Positions 43,956-53,164 of a DNA stretch of 64,000 nucleotides are shown piece after piece (position 1 is the stretch's first letter; each line of letters starts with the position of its first letter). Location of the stretch: positions 186,001 through 250,000 of the forward strand of contig MKWP01000014.1 in the NCBI GenBank assembly GCA_001899805.1. The letters run 5' to 3'. The position numbers and the translations under genes are program-made. The DNA is from Lysobacterales bacterium 66-474 (GTDB taxonomy: Bacteria > Pseudomonadota > Gammaproteobacteria > Xanthomonadales > Rhodanobacteraceae). The notes beneath the pieces were generated by a model. That model was not told the DNA's origin. It did no database searches and saw only the letters and a list, made by a program, of their open reading frames with translations.

Positions 43956-45773
43956 ATGATTTCCGCCCAGCTTCCGGATGCCATGCGGCAGATCAGCGGA
44001 TTGCTGCAATCCGGGGACTATCGCGCCGCGCACGATCGGCTCGAAGTCATTGCGAGCACCAACCCCGATTATGCCGAGGCGAGGCGGCTGCTCGCCGGCG
44101 CCAAACTGGCGCTCGGCGATGCGGCAGGCGCCGAGCAGGTCTTGCGTGCGGCGGCGGCGCTCGATCCGGTGTGGCCTCCCACGTTGACGATGCTGGGTGA
44201 GTTGTTGCTCAACGGCGGCCGGCAAACGGAAGCCGAACAGTTTCTGTTGCGAGCCGCCACCGGAGCGCCCGCCGATCCGCGCGCGGCGCTGGTGTTGGCG
44301 CGCCGTTGCAACGACACGCGCCGTCACGCGCAGGCGCTGGCGGTTGCCGCGCCGTTCTGTGTCACGGGCAACGCCGCGCCGGAGTTGGCCACGCAACACG
44401 TGACTTCACTGGTCGCACTCGGACGCAAGGACGAGGCGATTGCGTTCTACCGGCGTCTCGCGGCGGATTCTCCCGACAATGCCGCCGCAGCGCATGCACT
44501 GGCGGTCGCATTGCAGGCCGCGGACCGCCACGGGGAAGCCGAAAGCGTGGCGCGGCGCACGCGCGCGCGGGAGCCGCAAACGGCGGCTTTCAGTTACACG
44601 CACGCCCGCAGCCTGGTCGCGCTGGGTGCGTTCGATCGCGCCGAAGCCGCGTTGCGGGACTGCCTGCGGGCGGACCCGCAACACGTCGATGCGCACGGCG
44701 ACCTGGCGCGACTGATCTGGATGCGTGCAGGTGATAGCGCGGAAGCCACCGCCGAGCTCGATCGCGCGTTGCAGTCCAGTCCCGGCAATGACGCATTGTG
44801 GGCGGCCAAGGCCGCCGTGTTGCAGGGCGCTGGCGATCCGCGCGCCGCCTACGCCTGCCTTGCAGCAAGGGTGGAACGCCCGCAGTCACCGCCCGCGTTG
44901 CAGGTGCGCGCCGGGCTCGCCGCGCTGGAATTCGATCCGCGCATTGCGCTCGAACGCGCAGAACGCGCCCTGCGGGCAACGCCCGATGATGTGGCGGCAC
45001 GCACCCTCCAGGTCGCCGCGCTGCTGGGCGTCGGCGCTGCCGACGCCGCACTCCCGGCGTGCGAGGCGCTGCGGGTCGCGTCGCCCGACGATCAGTACCT
45101 CATCGCCTTGCAGACGACCGCGTGGCGAATGCTCGGCGACGAGCGTTACGCGCGGCTTTGCGATTACCGGAACCTCGTCGTGCCCTATCGACTCGAAGCG
45201 CCGCCTGCGTGGCAATCACAGGCCGATTTCCTGGGCGACCTGAAGCGCAGTCTCGAAAAATTGCACGCGGCCCATCGTCACCCGCTGTTGTTCCAGTCCC
45301 TGCGCCACGGGACCGAGACGACGGAAGACCTGGTCCACAGCGGGGATCCCGCGGTCCGCGCTCTGTTCGGGGCGTTCGACGCGCCGATCCGCGACTACAT
45401 CGCGCGCATGGGCCAGAGCGACGATCCGCTGCGCCGCCGGAACACCGGCGCCTACCACTTCAACGGAAGCTGGTCGGTCAGGTTGCGCAGCGATGGTTTT
45501 CATCACAACCACGTGCATCCGCGCGGCTGGATTTCATCGGCTTGTTACATCGACCTGCCCGACAGCATGGCCGACGCCACGACGCGCGAGGGCGTGTTGA
45601 CGTTCGCCGAGCCCGGCATCCTCACCATGCCCGCGTTGGCGGCTCAGCACGAAGTTCGTCCGGAGGCGGGCATGCTGGTGCTGTTTCCCTCCTACTTCTG
45701 GCACGGCACGGTGCCGATTTCCGGTGAACAGACGCGCCTCACCGTCGCCTTCGATGCGGTGCCGGGCCGCTAG
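43956..45773 (+). CDS. TPR-repeat protein fused to a 2OG-Fe(II) oxygenase-like domain
   Basis: A 605-residue cytoplasmic protein. Residues about 1-390 are TPR-type helical repeats; the C-terminal 200 residues match the putative 2OG-Fe(II) oxygenase family found near TonB receptors (PF13759 type), with the metal-binding stretch FHHNHVHPRGWISSACYIDLP beginning near residue 513 (only part quoted as a motif) and a distal His in SYFWHGTVPI. Such proteins are thought to modify proteins or peptides; substrates are unknown. It starts 57 bases after the esterase gene and is the last of the plus-strand run. Confidence 0.78.
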   Translation: MISAQLPDAMRQISGLLQSGDYRAAHDRLEVIASTNPDYAEARRLLAGAKLALGDAAGAEQVLRAAAALDPVWPPTLTMLGELLLNGGRQTEAEQFLLRAATGAPADPRAALVLARRCNDTRRHAQALAVAAPFCVTGNAAPELATQHVTSLVALGRKDEAIAFYRRLAADSPDNAAAAHALAVALQAADRHGEAESVARRTRAREPQTAAFSYTHARSLVALGAFDRAEAALRDCLRADPQHVDAHGDLARLIWMRAGDSAEATAELDRALQSSPGNDALWAAKAAVLQGAGDPRAAYACLAARVERPQSPPALQVRAGLAALEFDPRIALERAERALRATPDDVAARTLQVAALLGVGAADAALPACEALRVASPDDQYLIALQTTAWRMLGDERYARLCDYRNLVVPYRLEAPPAWQSQADFLGDLKRSLEKLHAAHRHPLLFQSLRHGTETTEDLVHSGDPAVRALFGAFDAPIRDYIARMGQSDDPLRRRNTGAYHFNGSWSVRLRSDGFHHNHVHPRGWISSACYIDLPDSMADATTREGVLTFAEPGILTMPALAAQHEVRPEAGMLVLFPSYFWHGTVPISGEQTRLTVAFDAVPGR

Positions 45774-45794
45774 CCGTTCGGGAGGAGCGGGGCG

Positions 45795-46391
45795 TCACGC
45801 CTGGGCAATCACTGCATTGAACGCGATCACGATGCGCGGCTCGTCGCTGTCGTGCGGCTCGACGTAGTGTTCCATCCAGCACGGGAACAGCACCATCAGC
45901 CCGGCTTCCGGCGTGAGCTGGATGTCGCTGTAGCCGTTCGGCACCGCGCCCTTGACGTAACCGTGCACCACGCCGGGTCGCGGATCGCGGAACACGAACC
46001 TTCCGGAGCCGGGCGGCACCTTCAGGTAGAACGAACCCGACAACAGGCAGCCCTCGTGCACGTGCAGGAAGTTGAAGCCGCCGCGGTCGTGCAGGTTCAC
46101 CCAGGATTGCAGGTCGAACGGAACGCCCGTGACGCCCATCTCGCGCAACGCGCTGGTGCAGGCCGCGCGTACCGCATCGCGCAGTGGCGCGAACGTCGGT
46201 GTTTCGAGCACCGCCATGTCTTCGCTGTTCCAGCCCTGGCGGTTGGTGCGGCCCGCGGGTTTCGGATTGGCCGCCCGCATTCGCAGCACGAGCTCCATCC
46301 ACGAATCGAATTGCGGACGCAAGGCAGGCAACTGCGCCTGCCAGATGCGCGTGGGAAAGAGATCGAAAGCCTGCAGGGGGGGCGTGACCAT
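45795..46391 (-). CDS. Stand-alone 2OG-Fe(II) oxygenase-like protein
   Basis: A 198-residue protein of the same family as the C-terminal domain of the neighbouring TPR protein. It starts with the typical LFPTRIWQAQLP strand; FLHVHEGCLLSGSFYLKVP carries the proximal His residues and CWMEHYVEPH the distal one, followed by the RIVIAFNAV strand with the 2OG-binding Arg. It is convergent with the TPR protein gene and downstream of the GH36-like gene on the same strand. The role is unknown. Confidence 0.78.
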   Translation of the reverse strand: MVTPPLQAFDLFPTRIWQAQLPALRPQFDSWMELVLRMRAANPKPAGRTNRQGWNSEDMAVLETPTFAPLRDAVRAACTSALREMGVTGVPFDLQSWVNLHDRGGFNFLHVHEGCLLSGSFYLKVPPGSGRFVFRDPRPGVVHGYVKGAVPNGYSDIQLTPEAGLMVLFPCWMEHYVEPHDSDEPRIVIAFNAVIAQA

Positions 46392-46474
46392 GGAGCGAAT
46401 GTTCCTCGACTGCGGCCGCGCTCGCAACTGCAGGGGCGGGCGGCGGCAGATGGCGGCGCGGGAATGAAGATGGC

Positions 46475-48721
46475 TTACCTGATTCTTTCGATCACGACCA
46501 GTTCCGATGAATTCGCCAGCGGCAGCGATACCGTGACGCCGGTGCGCATCAATTCGTCGCCGCCCGCGGTGCGATCGGGCGATGTGCCGTCCCTGAAGTG
46601 CAGCGTGTATCGATCGGTGGCGCGCAGGCCCTTGAGGCGGAACGCGTGCGACCCCGGCTTCGCATCGTCGCCGTGAAAGGCGTAGAGCACGCCGGTGCCA
46701 CGCCGGCTGTCGAAATATTCCATGCCGTCCCAACCGTGCCCGTCGGGGCGGGAACCCACGTGAAAGAGATCGGCATCGCGGATCAACGGGCGCAGCGTCG
46801 ATTTGTAGAAGGCGATCTCGCGCGCCGCGGCGGCGTGCTGTTCGCGCGTCCAGGTGCTGGTGTCGATCATCGCCGTGAACCACCCCAGCATGCCGCTGCG
46901 CAACATGTAGCGGAAGTTCTCGATGCGCGGTGCCGGCACCGCCATCACGTAGGCTTCCAGCATCGCCGGCGGCAATACGTGGCTGGCATCGTGGAAGGCC
47001 TTGCGGTTGGACACCGGATCGTAGGCGTCCACGATCGAGAAATAGTCGCCGTGCGCGGCGCTGCCGAAATCGACCATGCGTCCGCCGTCGTTGCAGATCT
47101 CCAGCAGCAGGCCGGGATGCCGGCGCCTGAGCCGCGACTGGATCGCGTAATAGGCGCGCGTCGCGTGCAGGCTGACGTCGGTGTCGTTGCTGCCGGTCAC
47201 CCACGGGAAATCATCGTCGCGATAATGATGTGTCTTCGCCGGGTCCGACGGCATGTGCGGATGGTCTTCGCGGTCGCAACCCTGGGCCACGACGTAGCCG
47301 TCGTGTTCGAGCATGTCCACGTGGTACTCGCTGACGATGCGGTTGGTTTCGTGCGCCGCCCACGCCTGCGCCGCCGGCACGCCCAGGTCGATCGTGATGC
47401 CCTTGAACTCGGCCGGCTTCCAGCCGGGCGGCGGATCGGTGATCAGCCAGCCCCGCACGCGCGGATCGGCGACATCGAGGGCGCCTTTTGCCGTGCTGGT
47501 GCCGGCCTGCGCCCAATCGGCCCACAGGCCGAACTTCATCCCGTGCCGGTGCGCGTCGGCGGCGAGCCAAGCCAGTCCATGCGGAAACTTCTTCGGGTCC
47601 GGACGCCAGTCGCCGACCGCGCGGAACCAGCCCGCATCCAGATGGAACATCTCGAAGCCGAGCGCGCTGGCGTCGGCGATCATCTGTGTCGCCTGCTTTT
47701 CATCGATCGCCATCGCGCTGCCCCAACTGTTGTTGGTGACCAGCGGATAATGCGGATCGCGCAGCGTGGCCGGATCGTTCAGTACGGCGCGCACCCAGCG
47801 CCGCAAGGTGTTGCCGGTGTCGTCGAGGTCGCCGTCGCTGGCACCGAGGAAGACCGTGGGCGTGGCGAAGGTCGCGCCCGCTTCGATGCGCGTGCGGAAC
47901 GGTCCCGGCTGCGGGTCGAGTCCGACGGTGCCTGAGAGTTCGCCACCGTGCCGTTGCACGGTCATCGCGATGCGTCCGCTGAACTCCACGCCGGTGTACC
48001 ACGCGCCCGTTCCCGCGTCCGTCGCGCGCACCAGGAAATACGGGATGATCTCGCGCGGCTGTCCCTGGCGCGGATGCGCGAAGGTGCTGGATGTGCCGCG
48101 CCACGCGTAACCATCCGGCACGGGAGCCAGATGGGTGCCGACGGGGGGTGCCTCGCCGGCGCCCTTGTCGATCCACGACTGCTGCAGCGGTTGCCGGGCG
48201 TCGATCTTCCAGTTGAAATCGAGGCTGTCCTGCAGCGGGATCTCCACCTCGTTCCCGCTGCGGTTCTCGATGACGATCGTGTGCTCGAGCGGCCCGTGTG
48301 CCGATCTCGCCTGCCAGGTCCAGCGCAGGCGCAGGTCGGGAGCGTGCGTGACGTACACCAGGCTCGCGTCGCGTTCGCCAACGCGGCTGCCGGCGGGATC
48401 GAAACGCCAGTGCAACGGGATAGTCCGTCCGGCCACGATCGCCGAATCGATCAGGTGCGCCTCGCCCGTTGCGATCCAGGCATCCGCGCCGCCACGTGTC
48501 AGACGCAGCACGCGCGGCGCCGCGGCGCCTGCCTCCAAGACGATACGGTTGTCCGCGTTGCCGATCGTGACCGGCGTGCCGGTCGCGGCGCGCAACGGCA
48601 GCGTGGCCGGGATTGCCAGCAGCATCGCTGGTCCGATGAAGTGCGCGGCGCGACGGAGGGCAGCGGTCGCCCGAGCGCGGGTGCGGCGACATGGCCCGGG
48701 TTTGTGCATCGCTGGCATCAC
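46475..48721 (-). CDS. Secreted GH36-like alpha-glycosidase
   Basis: A 748-residue protein with a signal peptide after a basic N-terminus (cleavage near residue 45). An N-terminal beta-supersandwich leads to the clan GH-D barrel: NNSWGSAM, GFEMFHLDAGWF, GDWRPDPKKFPHGL and GMKFGLWADW are typical of GH36 alpha-galactosidases. The nucleophile would be the Asp in YHVDMLEHDG (near residue 465) and the acid lies beyond LLEICNDGG (near residue 540). Substrate could be an alpha-galactoside or alpha-glucoside; the locus context favours glucosides. The start may be the ATG five codons downstream. Confidence 0.75.
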   Translation of the reverse strand: MMPAMHKPGPCRRTRARATAALRRAAHFIGPAMLLAIPATLPLRAATGTPVTIGNADNRIVLEAGAAAPRVLRLTRGGADAWIATGEAHLIDSAIVAGRTIPLHWRFDPAGSRVGERDASLVYVTHAPDLRLRWTWQARSAHGPLEHTIVIENRSGNEVEIPLQDSLDFNWKIDARQPLQQSWIDKGAGEAPPVGTHLAPVPDGYAWRGTSSTFAHPRQGQPREIIPYFLVRATDAGTGAWYTGVEFSGRIAMTVQRHGGELSGTVGLDPQPGPFRTRIEAGATFATPTVFLGASDGDLDDTGNTLRRWVRAVLNDPATLRDPHYPLVTNNSWGSAMAIDEKQATQMIADASALGFEMFHLDAGWFRAVGDWRPDPKKFPHGLAWLAADAHRHGMKFGLWADWAQAGTSTAKGALDVADPRVRGWLITDPPPGWKPAEFKGITIDLGVPAAQAWAAHETNRIVSEYHVDMLEHDGYVVAQGCDREDHPHMPSDPAKTHHYRDDDFPWVTGSNDTDVSLHATRAYYAIQSRLRRRHPGLLLEICNDGGRMVDFGSAAHGDYFSIVDAYDPVSNRKAFHDASHVLPPAMLEAYVMAVPAPRIENFRYMLRSGMLGWFTAMIDTSTWTREQHAAAAREIAFYKSTLRPLIRDADLFHVGSRPDGHGWDGMEYFDSRRGTGVLYAFHGDDAKPGSHAFRLKGLRATDRYTLHFRDGTSPDRTAGGDELMRTGVTVSLPLANSSELVVIERIR

Positions 48722-48811
48722 GCAGCAGCCGTGGGCGGAGGTTCACTGGCCGGAGAGGTATCATAATCCCGATCTCCCGGCTGGATTCCAGGCGCAACGG
48801 CGGAACGCGCA

Positions 48812-49519
48812 GTGACGATGGTGCCGAGACCGGATTCGATTCGCAGGCTGTTCGTGGTCGCGCTGTTGCTGCTGGCGGGCAGCGTCGCGCACGCCCGTCC
48901 GCCCCCGCCGCAGCACTGGCAGGCGGACATCGATGCACTGGTTGCAGGTGACAGCGCGCACCCGCCACCGCAGCATGGCGTGCTGTTCGTGGGCAGTTCG
49001 TCGATCCGGATGTGGACGACGCTGGCCACGGCCTTCCCCGGTGTGCCGGTGGTCAACCGCGGCTTCGGCGGATCGGCGATCGCCGACAGCACCTTTTACG
49101 CGGACCGGATCATCACGGCCTGTCACCCGAAGGTGATCGTGATGTACGCCGGCGACAACGACATCGCCGAAGGCGACACGCCGCGCCAGGTGCTGGATGG
49201 ATTCAAGGCGTTCGTCGGGCGGGTGCGTCACGACCTTCCGGACGTCGCGATTGCCTACATCTCGATCAAGCCGAGCCTCGCGCGGTTCGCGATGTGGCCG
49301 CAAATGCGCGAGGCCAATCGCTTGATCTCCGAGTGGTCGCGCACGCAATCCCGCGTGGCGTTCGTCGACGTCGCGCCGAAGATGCTGGACGCGCACGGCG
49401 AGCCGCGGGCCGAGTTGCTGCGCGAGGATGGCTTGCACATGACGCGGGCCGGCTACGCGATCTGGATCGAGGCGCTGGAACCCGTCCTCGCCGGGTACGG
49501 TTTCAAGGCGGGGTCGTGA
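48812..49519 (+). CDS. Secreted SGNH/GDSL-type hydrolase
   Basis: A 235-residue protein with a signal peptide (about 10-28). SGNH blocks are visible: LFVGSSSIRMW with the nucleophile Ser, GFGGSAIAD with the Gly, YAGDNDIA with the Asn, and EDGLHMTRAGY with the Asp and His. Esterases of this type often remove acetyl groups from sugars. It is divergent from the GH36-like gene and may share its promoter region. Its last 17 bases overlap the convergent metallophosphoesterase gene. Confidence 0.85.
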   Translation: MTMVPRPDSIRRLFVVALLLLAGSVAHARPPPPQHWQADIDALVAGDSAHPPPQHGVLFVGSSSIRMWTTLATAFPGVPVVNRGFGGSAIADSTFYADRIITACHPKVIVMYAGDNDIAEGDTPRQVLDGFKAFVGRVRHDLPDVAIAYISIKPSLARFAMWPQMREANRLISEWSRTQSRVAFVDVAPKMLDAHGEPRAELLREDGLHMTRAGYAIWIEALEPVLAGYGFKAGS

Positions 49520-50684
49520 CGGATGCCCGGGATCGCGGCGAGGTTGGACGGGACGGGGCGCGCAACACGATGCGGGTGATTTCGGACGGACGCCCGAGGC
49601 GGATCGCCAGGCCGTTCCACAAGCCGGTGCCGTTGCTGACGTAGAGTTGCATCGAACCGACCCGATACAGCCCCGACAGGTAACCGTGGTTGGTCCACTT
49701 GGTCAGCAGGTCCGGCCCGCGGATCTGGCCGCCGTGCGTATGGCCGGCCAATTCCAGCGCAACGCCCGCACGCGCGCTCGCGGCCGCGTTGCCGGGACGA
49801 TGGCTCAGCAGGATCACCGGCACGTCGCGCGGAATGCCTTGCATGGCCTTCTTCAGATCGGGACCCGGAAGGCCGAACATCAATGCCGCGGGATCGGTGA
49901 CGCCTGCCACGGCGAGCACGTGGCCATCGTGCTGGATCAGCGCGTGTGCGTTCTGCAGCATGGGCACGCCCAGTTCATGGAACGCCGCCATCCAGCCCCG
50001 GAAATCGACGTAATACTCGTGGTTTCCGGGAACCGCCAGCACCCCGTCGCGTGCACGCAAGTCGTGCAACGGCTGCACGTCGGCCGCGCGCGCCGCGGGC
50101 GTGCCATCCTGCAGGTCCCCGGTGATCACGATCAGGTCCGGGTGCAGGGCATCGGTTTTGGCGACGATCGCCGCGATCCAAGACGCCGGCAACAATCGGC
50201 TGGCGTGCAGGTCCGAAAGCTGCACGATCCGGTAGCCGTCGAAGGCGGCGGGCAGCCCCTGCACTTCGATGTCGACCGTTTTCACGGCAGGTAACTTGAC
50301 CGCCTGCCACACGCCCCACGCCGACAACGCCGCCGCGAGCACCCCGATCGACACCGACAGCTTCGCGTCGGCGAGAATGCCGCGGCCGGCGCGTCGTGCG
50401 AACGGCAAGACCAGTCCGCCCAGCAGGTCGCGCAGCACCAGCAGCATGGCCAGCAGCAGGAACGCGCCGAACGCCCAGGACAGGACGATCAGCATCAAGC
50501 GCGGCAGTTCCGCGGAGGCCAGCGATCCGAAGAAACGGCCGGTGATCGAGTGGTATTCGGCGACCAGCAACAGGACGATCGCCAGCACGCCCCGGACCGG
50601 CTTGCCTGCCGGAAGCTTGCGCACCCAGCGCCACGCGACGTACAGCCAGATGACCCCGGTGATCAGCGGTAACACGGCTCCCAT
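49503..50684 (-). CDS. Membrane-anchored metallophosphoesterase (YkuE-like)
   Basis: A 393-residue protein with about four membrane helices in the first 130 residues and a calcineurin-like phosphoesterase domain after them. Metal motifs in order are LSDLHASR, ITGDLQDG, VPGNHEYY, LLSHRP and LAGHTHGGQ. Relatives hydrolyse phosphodiesters or act on lipid intermediates such as UDP-diacylglucosamine; the substrate here is unknown. The 3' end overlaps the convergent SGNH gene, and an FAD-oxidase gene lies eight bases upstream on the same strand. Confidence 0.86.
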   Translation of the reverse strand: MGAVLPLITGVIWLYVAWRWVRKLPAGKPVRGVLAIVLLLVAEYHSITGRFFGSLASAELPRLMLIVLSWAFGAFLLLAMLLVLRDLLGGLVLPFARRAGRGILADAKLSVSIGVLAAALSAWGVWQAVKLPAVKTVDIEVQGLPAAFDGYRIVQLSDLHASRLLPASWIAAIVAKTDALHPDLIVITGDLQDGTPAARAADVQPLHDLRARDGVLAVPGNHEYYVDFRGWMAAFHELGVPMLQNAHALIQHDGHVLAVAGVTDPAALMFGLPGPDLKKAMQGIPRDVPVILLSHRPGNAAASARAGVALELAGHTHGGQIRGPDLLTKWTNHGYLSGLYRVGSMQLYVSNGTGLWNGLAIRLGRPSEITRIVLRAPSRPTSPRSRASVTTPP

Positions 50685-50691
50685 CGCGGCG

Positions 50692-52104
50692 TCAGCCCAG
50701 CAGCTTGCCGGGATTCATGATGCCCCGCGGGTCGAGCGTCGCCTTGATCCGGTGCATCAACGCCATTTCCACCGGATCCTTGTAGCGGGGCAGGGCATCG
50801 CGCTTGAGCTGGCCGATGCCGTGTTCGGCGCTGATCGAACCACCCACCGCATGCACGCGATCGTGCACCAGTGCGTACACGTCTTGCTGTCGCGACAGCA
50901 ATCGATCCTCGCTCCAGTCCGCGCCGCGCGCCACGTTGTAATGCAGGTTGCCGTCGCCGAGGTGGCCGAAGATCACGTGCACGATCCCCGGAAATGCCTC
51001 GTCCAGCGCCGCGTCGGTGCCCTCGACGAATTCCGCCATCCGCGATATCGGGATCGACACGTCGTGCTTGATGCTCTTGCCGATTTCCTTTTCCGCCAGC
51101 GGAATGCTTTCGCGCAGGTGCCAGAGCGCCTGGCTTTGCGCGAGCGAACCCGCGATCACGGCGTCCGCGACGCAACCCGCCTCGATTGCTTCGCCGAGCA
51201 CGCTCTCGAAGCGTTCGCGCGCATGGGCTTCGGATTCGCTGTCGGACAATTCCAGCAGCGCAAACCATGGCAGTTCGGCCGAAGCGCCGTCGAAGGGCAG
51301 GCGCTGTTGCGGGAAACGGCGCGTCACCATCTGCAGGCAGTTGCCGGCCATCAGCTCGAAACCGGTCAACGCGGCGCCGAAACCGGCGCGCGCGCGTCCC
51401 AGCATCGCGGTCGCGGCCTCGATCGAATCCAGCGCCAGCAGCGCGGTGCAGCGCGCCACCGGCAGCGGATACAGCTTCAAGGTCGCCGCCGTGATCACGC
51501 CCAGCGTGCCTTCGCTGCCGATGAAAAGATCGCGCAGGTCGTAGCCGGTGTTGTCCTTGCGCAGGCCGCGCAGGCCGCGCCACACCTCGCCCTGCGCGGT
51601 GACGACCTCCAGCCCCAGGGTCAGGTCGCGCATGTTGCCGTAGCGCAGCACTTGCGTGCCGCCCGCGTTGGTGGCGAGGTTGCCGCCGATCGTGCAACTG
51701 CCTTCGGCGGCGAGGCTGAGCGGGAACAACCGGCCGGCGTCACGCGCGGCTTGCTGCACAGCCTGCAGGACGCAGCCGGCTTCGACCTCCATGGTGTCGT
51801 TGTCGGTGTCGATGCCGCGCACGCGGTTCATGCGTTGCAACGACAGGACCACCGCCCGCCCGGAATCGTCGGGGGTCGCGCCGCCGCACAGGCCGGTGTT
51901 GCCGCCTTGCGGAACCACGGGGATCGCCGCCTGCGCGCAATGGCGCACGATCGCGGCGACTTCGTCGGTCGAGCCGGGGCGCAGCACCGCGAGCGTGCGG
52001 CCGCGGTAACGCTCGCGCCAATCCGTTTCGTACGCTTGCGCGTCGGCGCCGGTCAGCACGTTCGACACGCCGACGATCGAGCGCATGGCGTCCAGGTGAT
52101 CCAT
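50692..52104 (-). CDS. FAD-linked D-2-hydroxyacid dehydrogenase (GlcD/DLD-type)
   Basis: A 470-residue flavoprotein. The FAD-binding type 4 domain contains PVVPQGGNTGLCGGATPDDSG (first part quoted) and SCTIGGNLATNAGG; the C-terminal FAD-oxidase domain contains HLGDGNLHYNV and the active-site region EHGIGQLKR. Relatives oxidise D-lactate, glycolate or D-2-hydroxyglutarate and pass electrons to the respiratory chain. The ATG at 52104 (MDHLDAMRS) is preferred over 52122. The metallophosphoesterase gene follows closely. Confidence 0.86.
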   Translation of the reverse strand: MDHLDAMRSIVGVSNVLTGADAQAYETDWRERYRGRTLAVLRPGSTDEVAAIVRHCAQAAIPVVPQGGNTGLCGGATPDDSGRAVVLSLQRMNRVRGIDTDNDTMEVEAGCVLQAVQQAARDAGRLFPLSLAAEGSCTIGGNLATNAGGTQVLRYGNMRDLTLGLEVVTAQGEVWRGLRGLRKDNTGYDLRDLFIGSEGTLGVITAATLKLYPLPVARCTALLALDSIEAATAMLGRARAGFGAALTGFELMAGNCLQMVTRRFPQQRLPFDGASAELPWFALLELSDSESEAHARERFESVLGEAIEAGCVADAVIAGSLAQSQALWHLRESIPLAEKEIGKSIKHDVSIPISRMAEFVEGTDAALDEAFPGIVHVIFGHLGDGNLHYNVARGADWSEDRLLSRQQDVYALVHDRVHAVGGSISAEHGIGQLKRDALPRYKDPVEMALMHRIKATLDPRGIMNPGKLLG

Positions 52105-52163
52105 GGTTCGCGAATCCCGCATGCAGGAAGTGGAGCAGGGATTGTAAGCGGCGAGTGCTGCGT

Positions 52164-53054
52164 TCAGGGGGGCGACAGTTCCCGGCGCAGCCAGCCCGCC
52201 AGGGCGGCGAAGCGCGGATCACCCGACGCCCTCGGCGCGCACAACGTCCAGCAGGCACGTGTCGCGCGAAAACCCCAGGGTGCGAGCAGACGGCCGGCTT
52301 CGATGTCGTCGGCCACCAGTGGCTGCGGCGCGATCGCGACGCCGAGGCCGGATACGGCGGCTTCCAGCATGTAATACAGGTGTTCGAAGGCCTGGCCGTA
52401 ATGCAGCGTGCGGACCGCGACACGCTGCACGCGCGCCCACGCCGGCCACGCTTGCGGACGCGATGTCGTGTGCAGCAACGCTTCCCCGGCAAGCGCGGAG
52501 GGCTTCGCCTTGCGCAATGCCGTCGCGCGCGGATGACGCGGACTGAACACCGGGCCGATCCGTTCCGGCGCCAGTTCCTGCACCTGCCAAGCCCTGGGCC
52601 ACGGCGGCTCGGCCAGCAACAGGGCGGCGGCGAGGCCGGGCATGCCGGCGGCTGGCAGCGCATCGATGACGGACAGGTTCAACTGCAATGACGGCAGGTC
52701 GCGACGCATGCGCTCGAGACGCGGGATCACCCAACGCGCCAGCAGGCTGCCGGAACAGCCGAGCACGAACGGCGCTTGGCTCGACCCGCGGCGCAACTCG
52801 CTGCAGCACTGGCGCAATTGTTCGAACGCGCCGCCGGCGCCGTCGCGCAGGCGGCGGCCCGCGGCGGTCAGTGCCAGCCCGCGGCCTTCGCGGGTGAACA
52901 AGGCAACCCCGAGCTCGGCCTCCAGTGAGTGGATGTGCCGGCTTATCGCGCCGTGGGTGACGTGCAGCTCGGCGGCGGCGCGGCTCGCACTTTCCAGCCT
53001 GGATGCGGCTTCGAAGGCGCGCAGCGCGTTCAGCGAGGGCAATTCGCGGGCCAT
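52164..53054 (-). CDS. LysR-family regulator, probable TrpI-type activator of trpBA
   Basis: A 296-residue LysR-type protein. The winged helix ([18 protein letters not shown] to [13 protein letters not shown], residues about 5-55) is followed by the effector-binding domain. The subgroup with [14 protein letters not shown] at the N-terminus includes GcvA and TrpI. It is divergent from trpB with 110 bases between, the same layout as trpI-trpBA of pseudomonads, where indoleglycerol phosphate activates. Control of trpBA is therefore inferred. The start is the ATG at 53054. Confidence 0.88.
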   Translation of the reverse strand: MARELPSLNALRAFEAASRLESASRAAAELHVTHGAISRHIHSLEAELGVALFTREGRGLALTAAGRRLRDGAGGAFEQLRQCCSELRRGSSQAPFVLGCSGSLLARWVIPRLERMRRDLPSLQLNLSVIDALPAAGMPGLAAALLLAEPPWPRAWQVQELAPERIGPVFSPRHPRATALRKAKPSALAGEALLHTTSRPQAWPAWARVQRVAVRTLHYGQAFEHLYYMLEAAVSGLGVAIAPQPLVADDIEAGRLLAPWGFRATRACWTLCAPRASGDPRFAALAGWLRRELSPP

Positions 53055-53164
53055 GGGATATGTGAGTTTTCCTGACGTGTGGAGGCGATCATATCGCTTT
53101 TGCGGATCGTGACGTTGCGCTAGGGTGGTCGCAACATCCGGCAGGCTTTCGAGCAACGGCGGCA

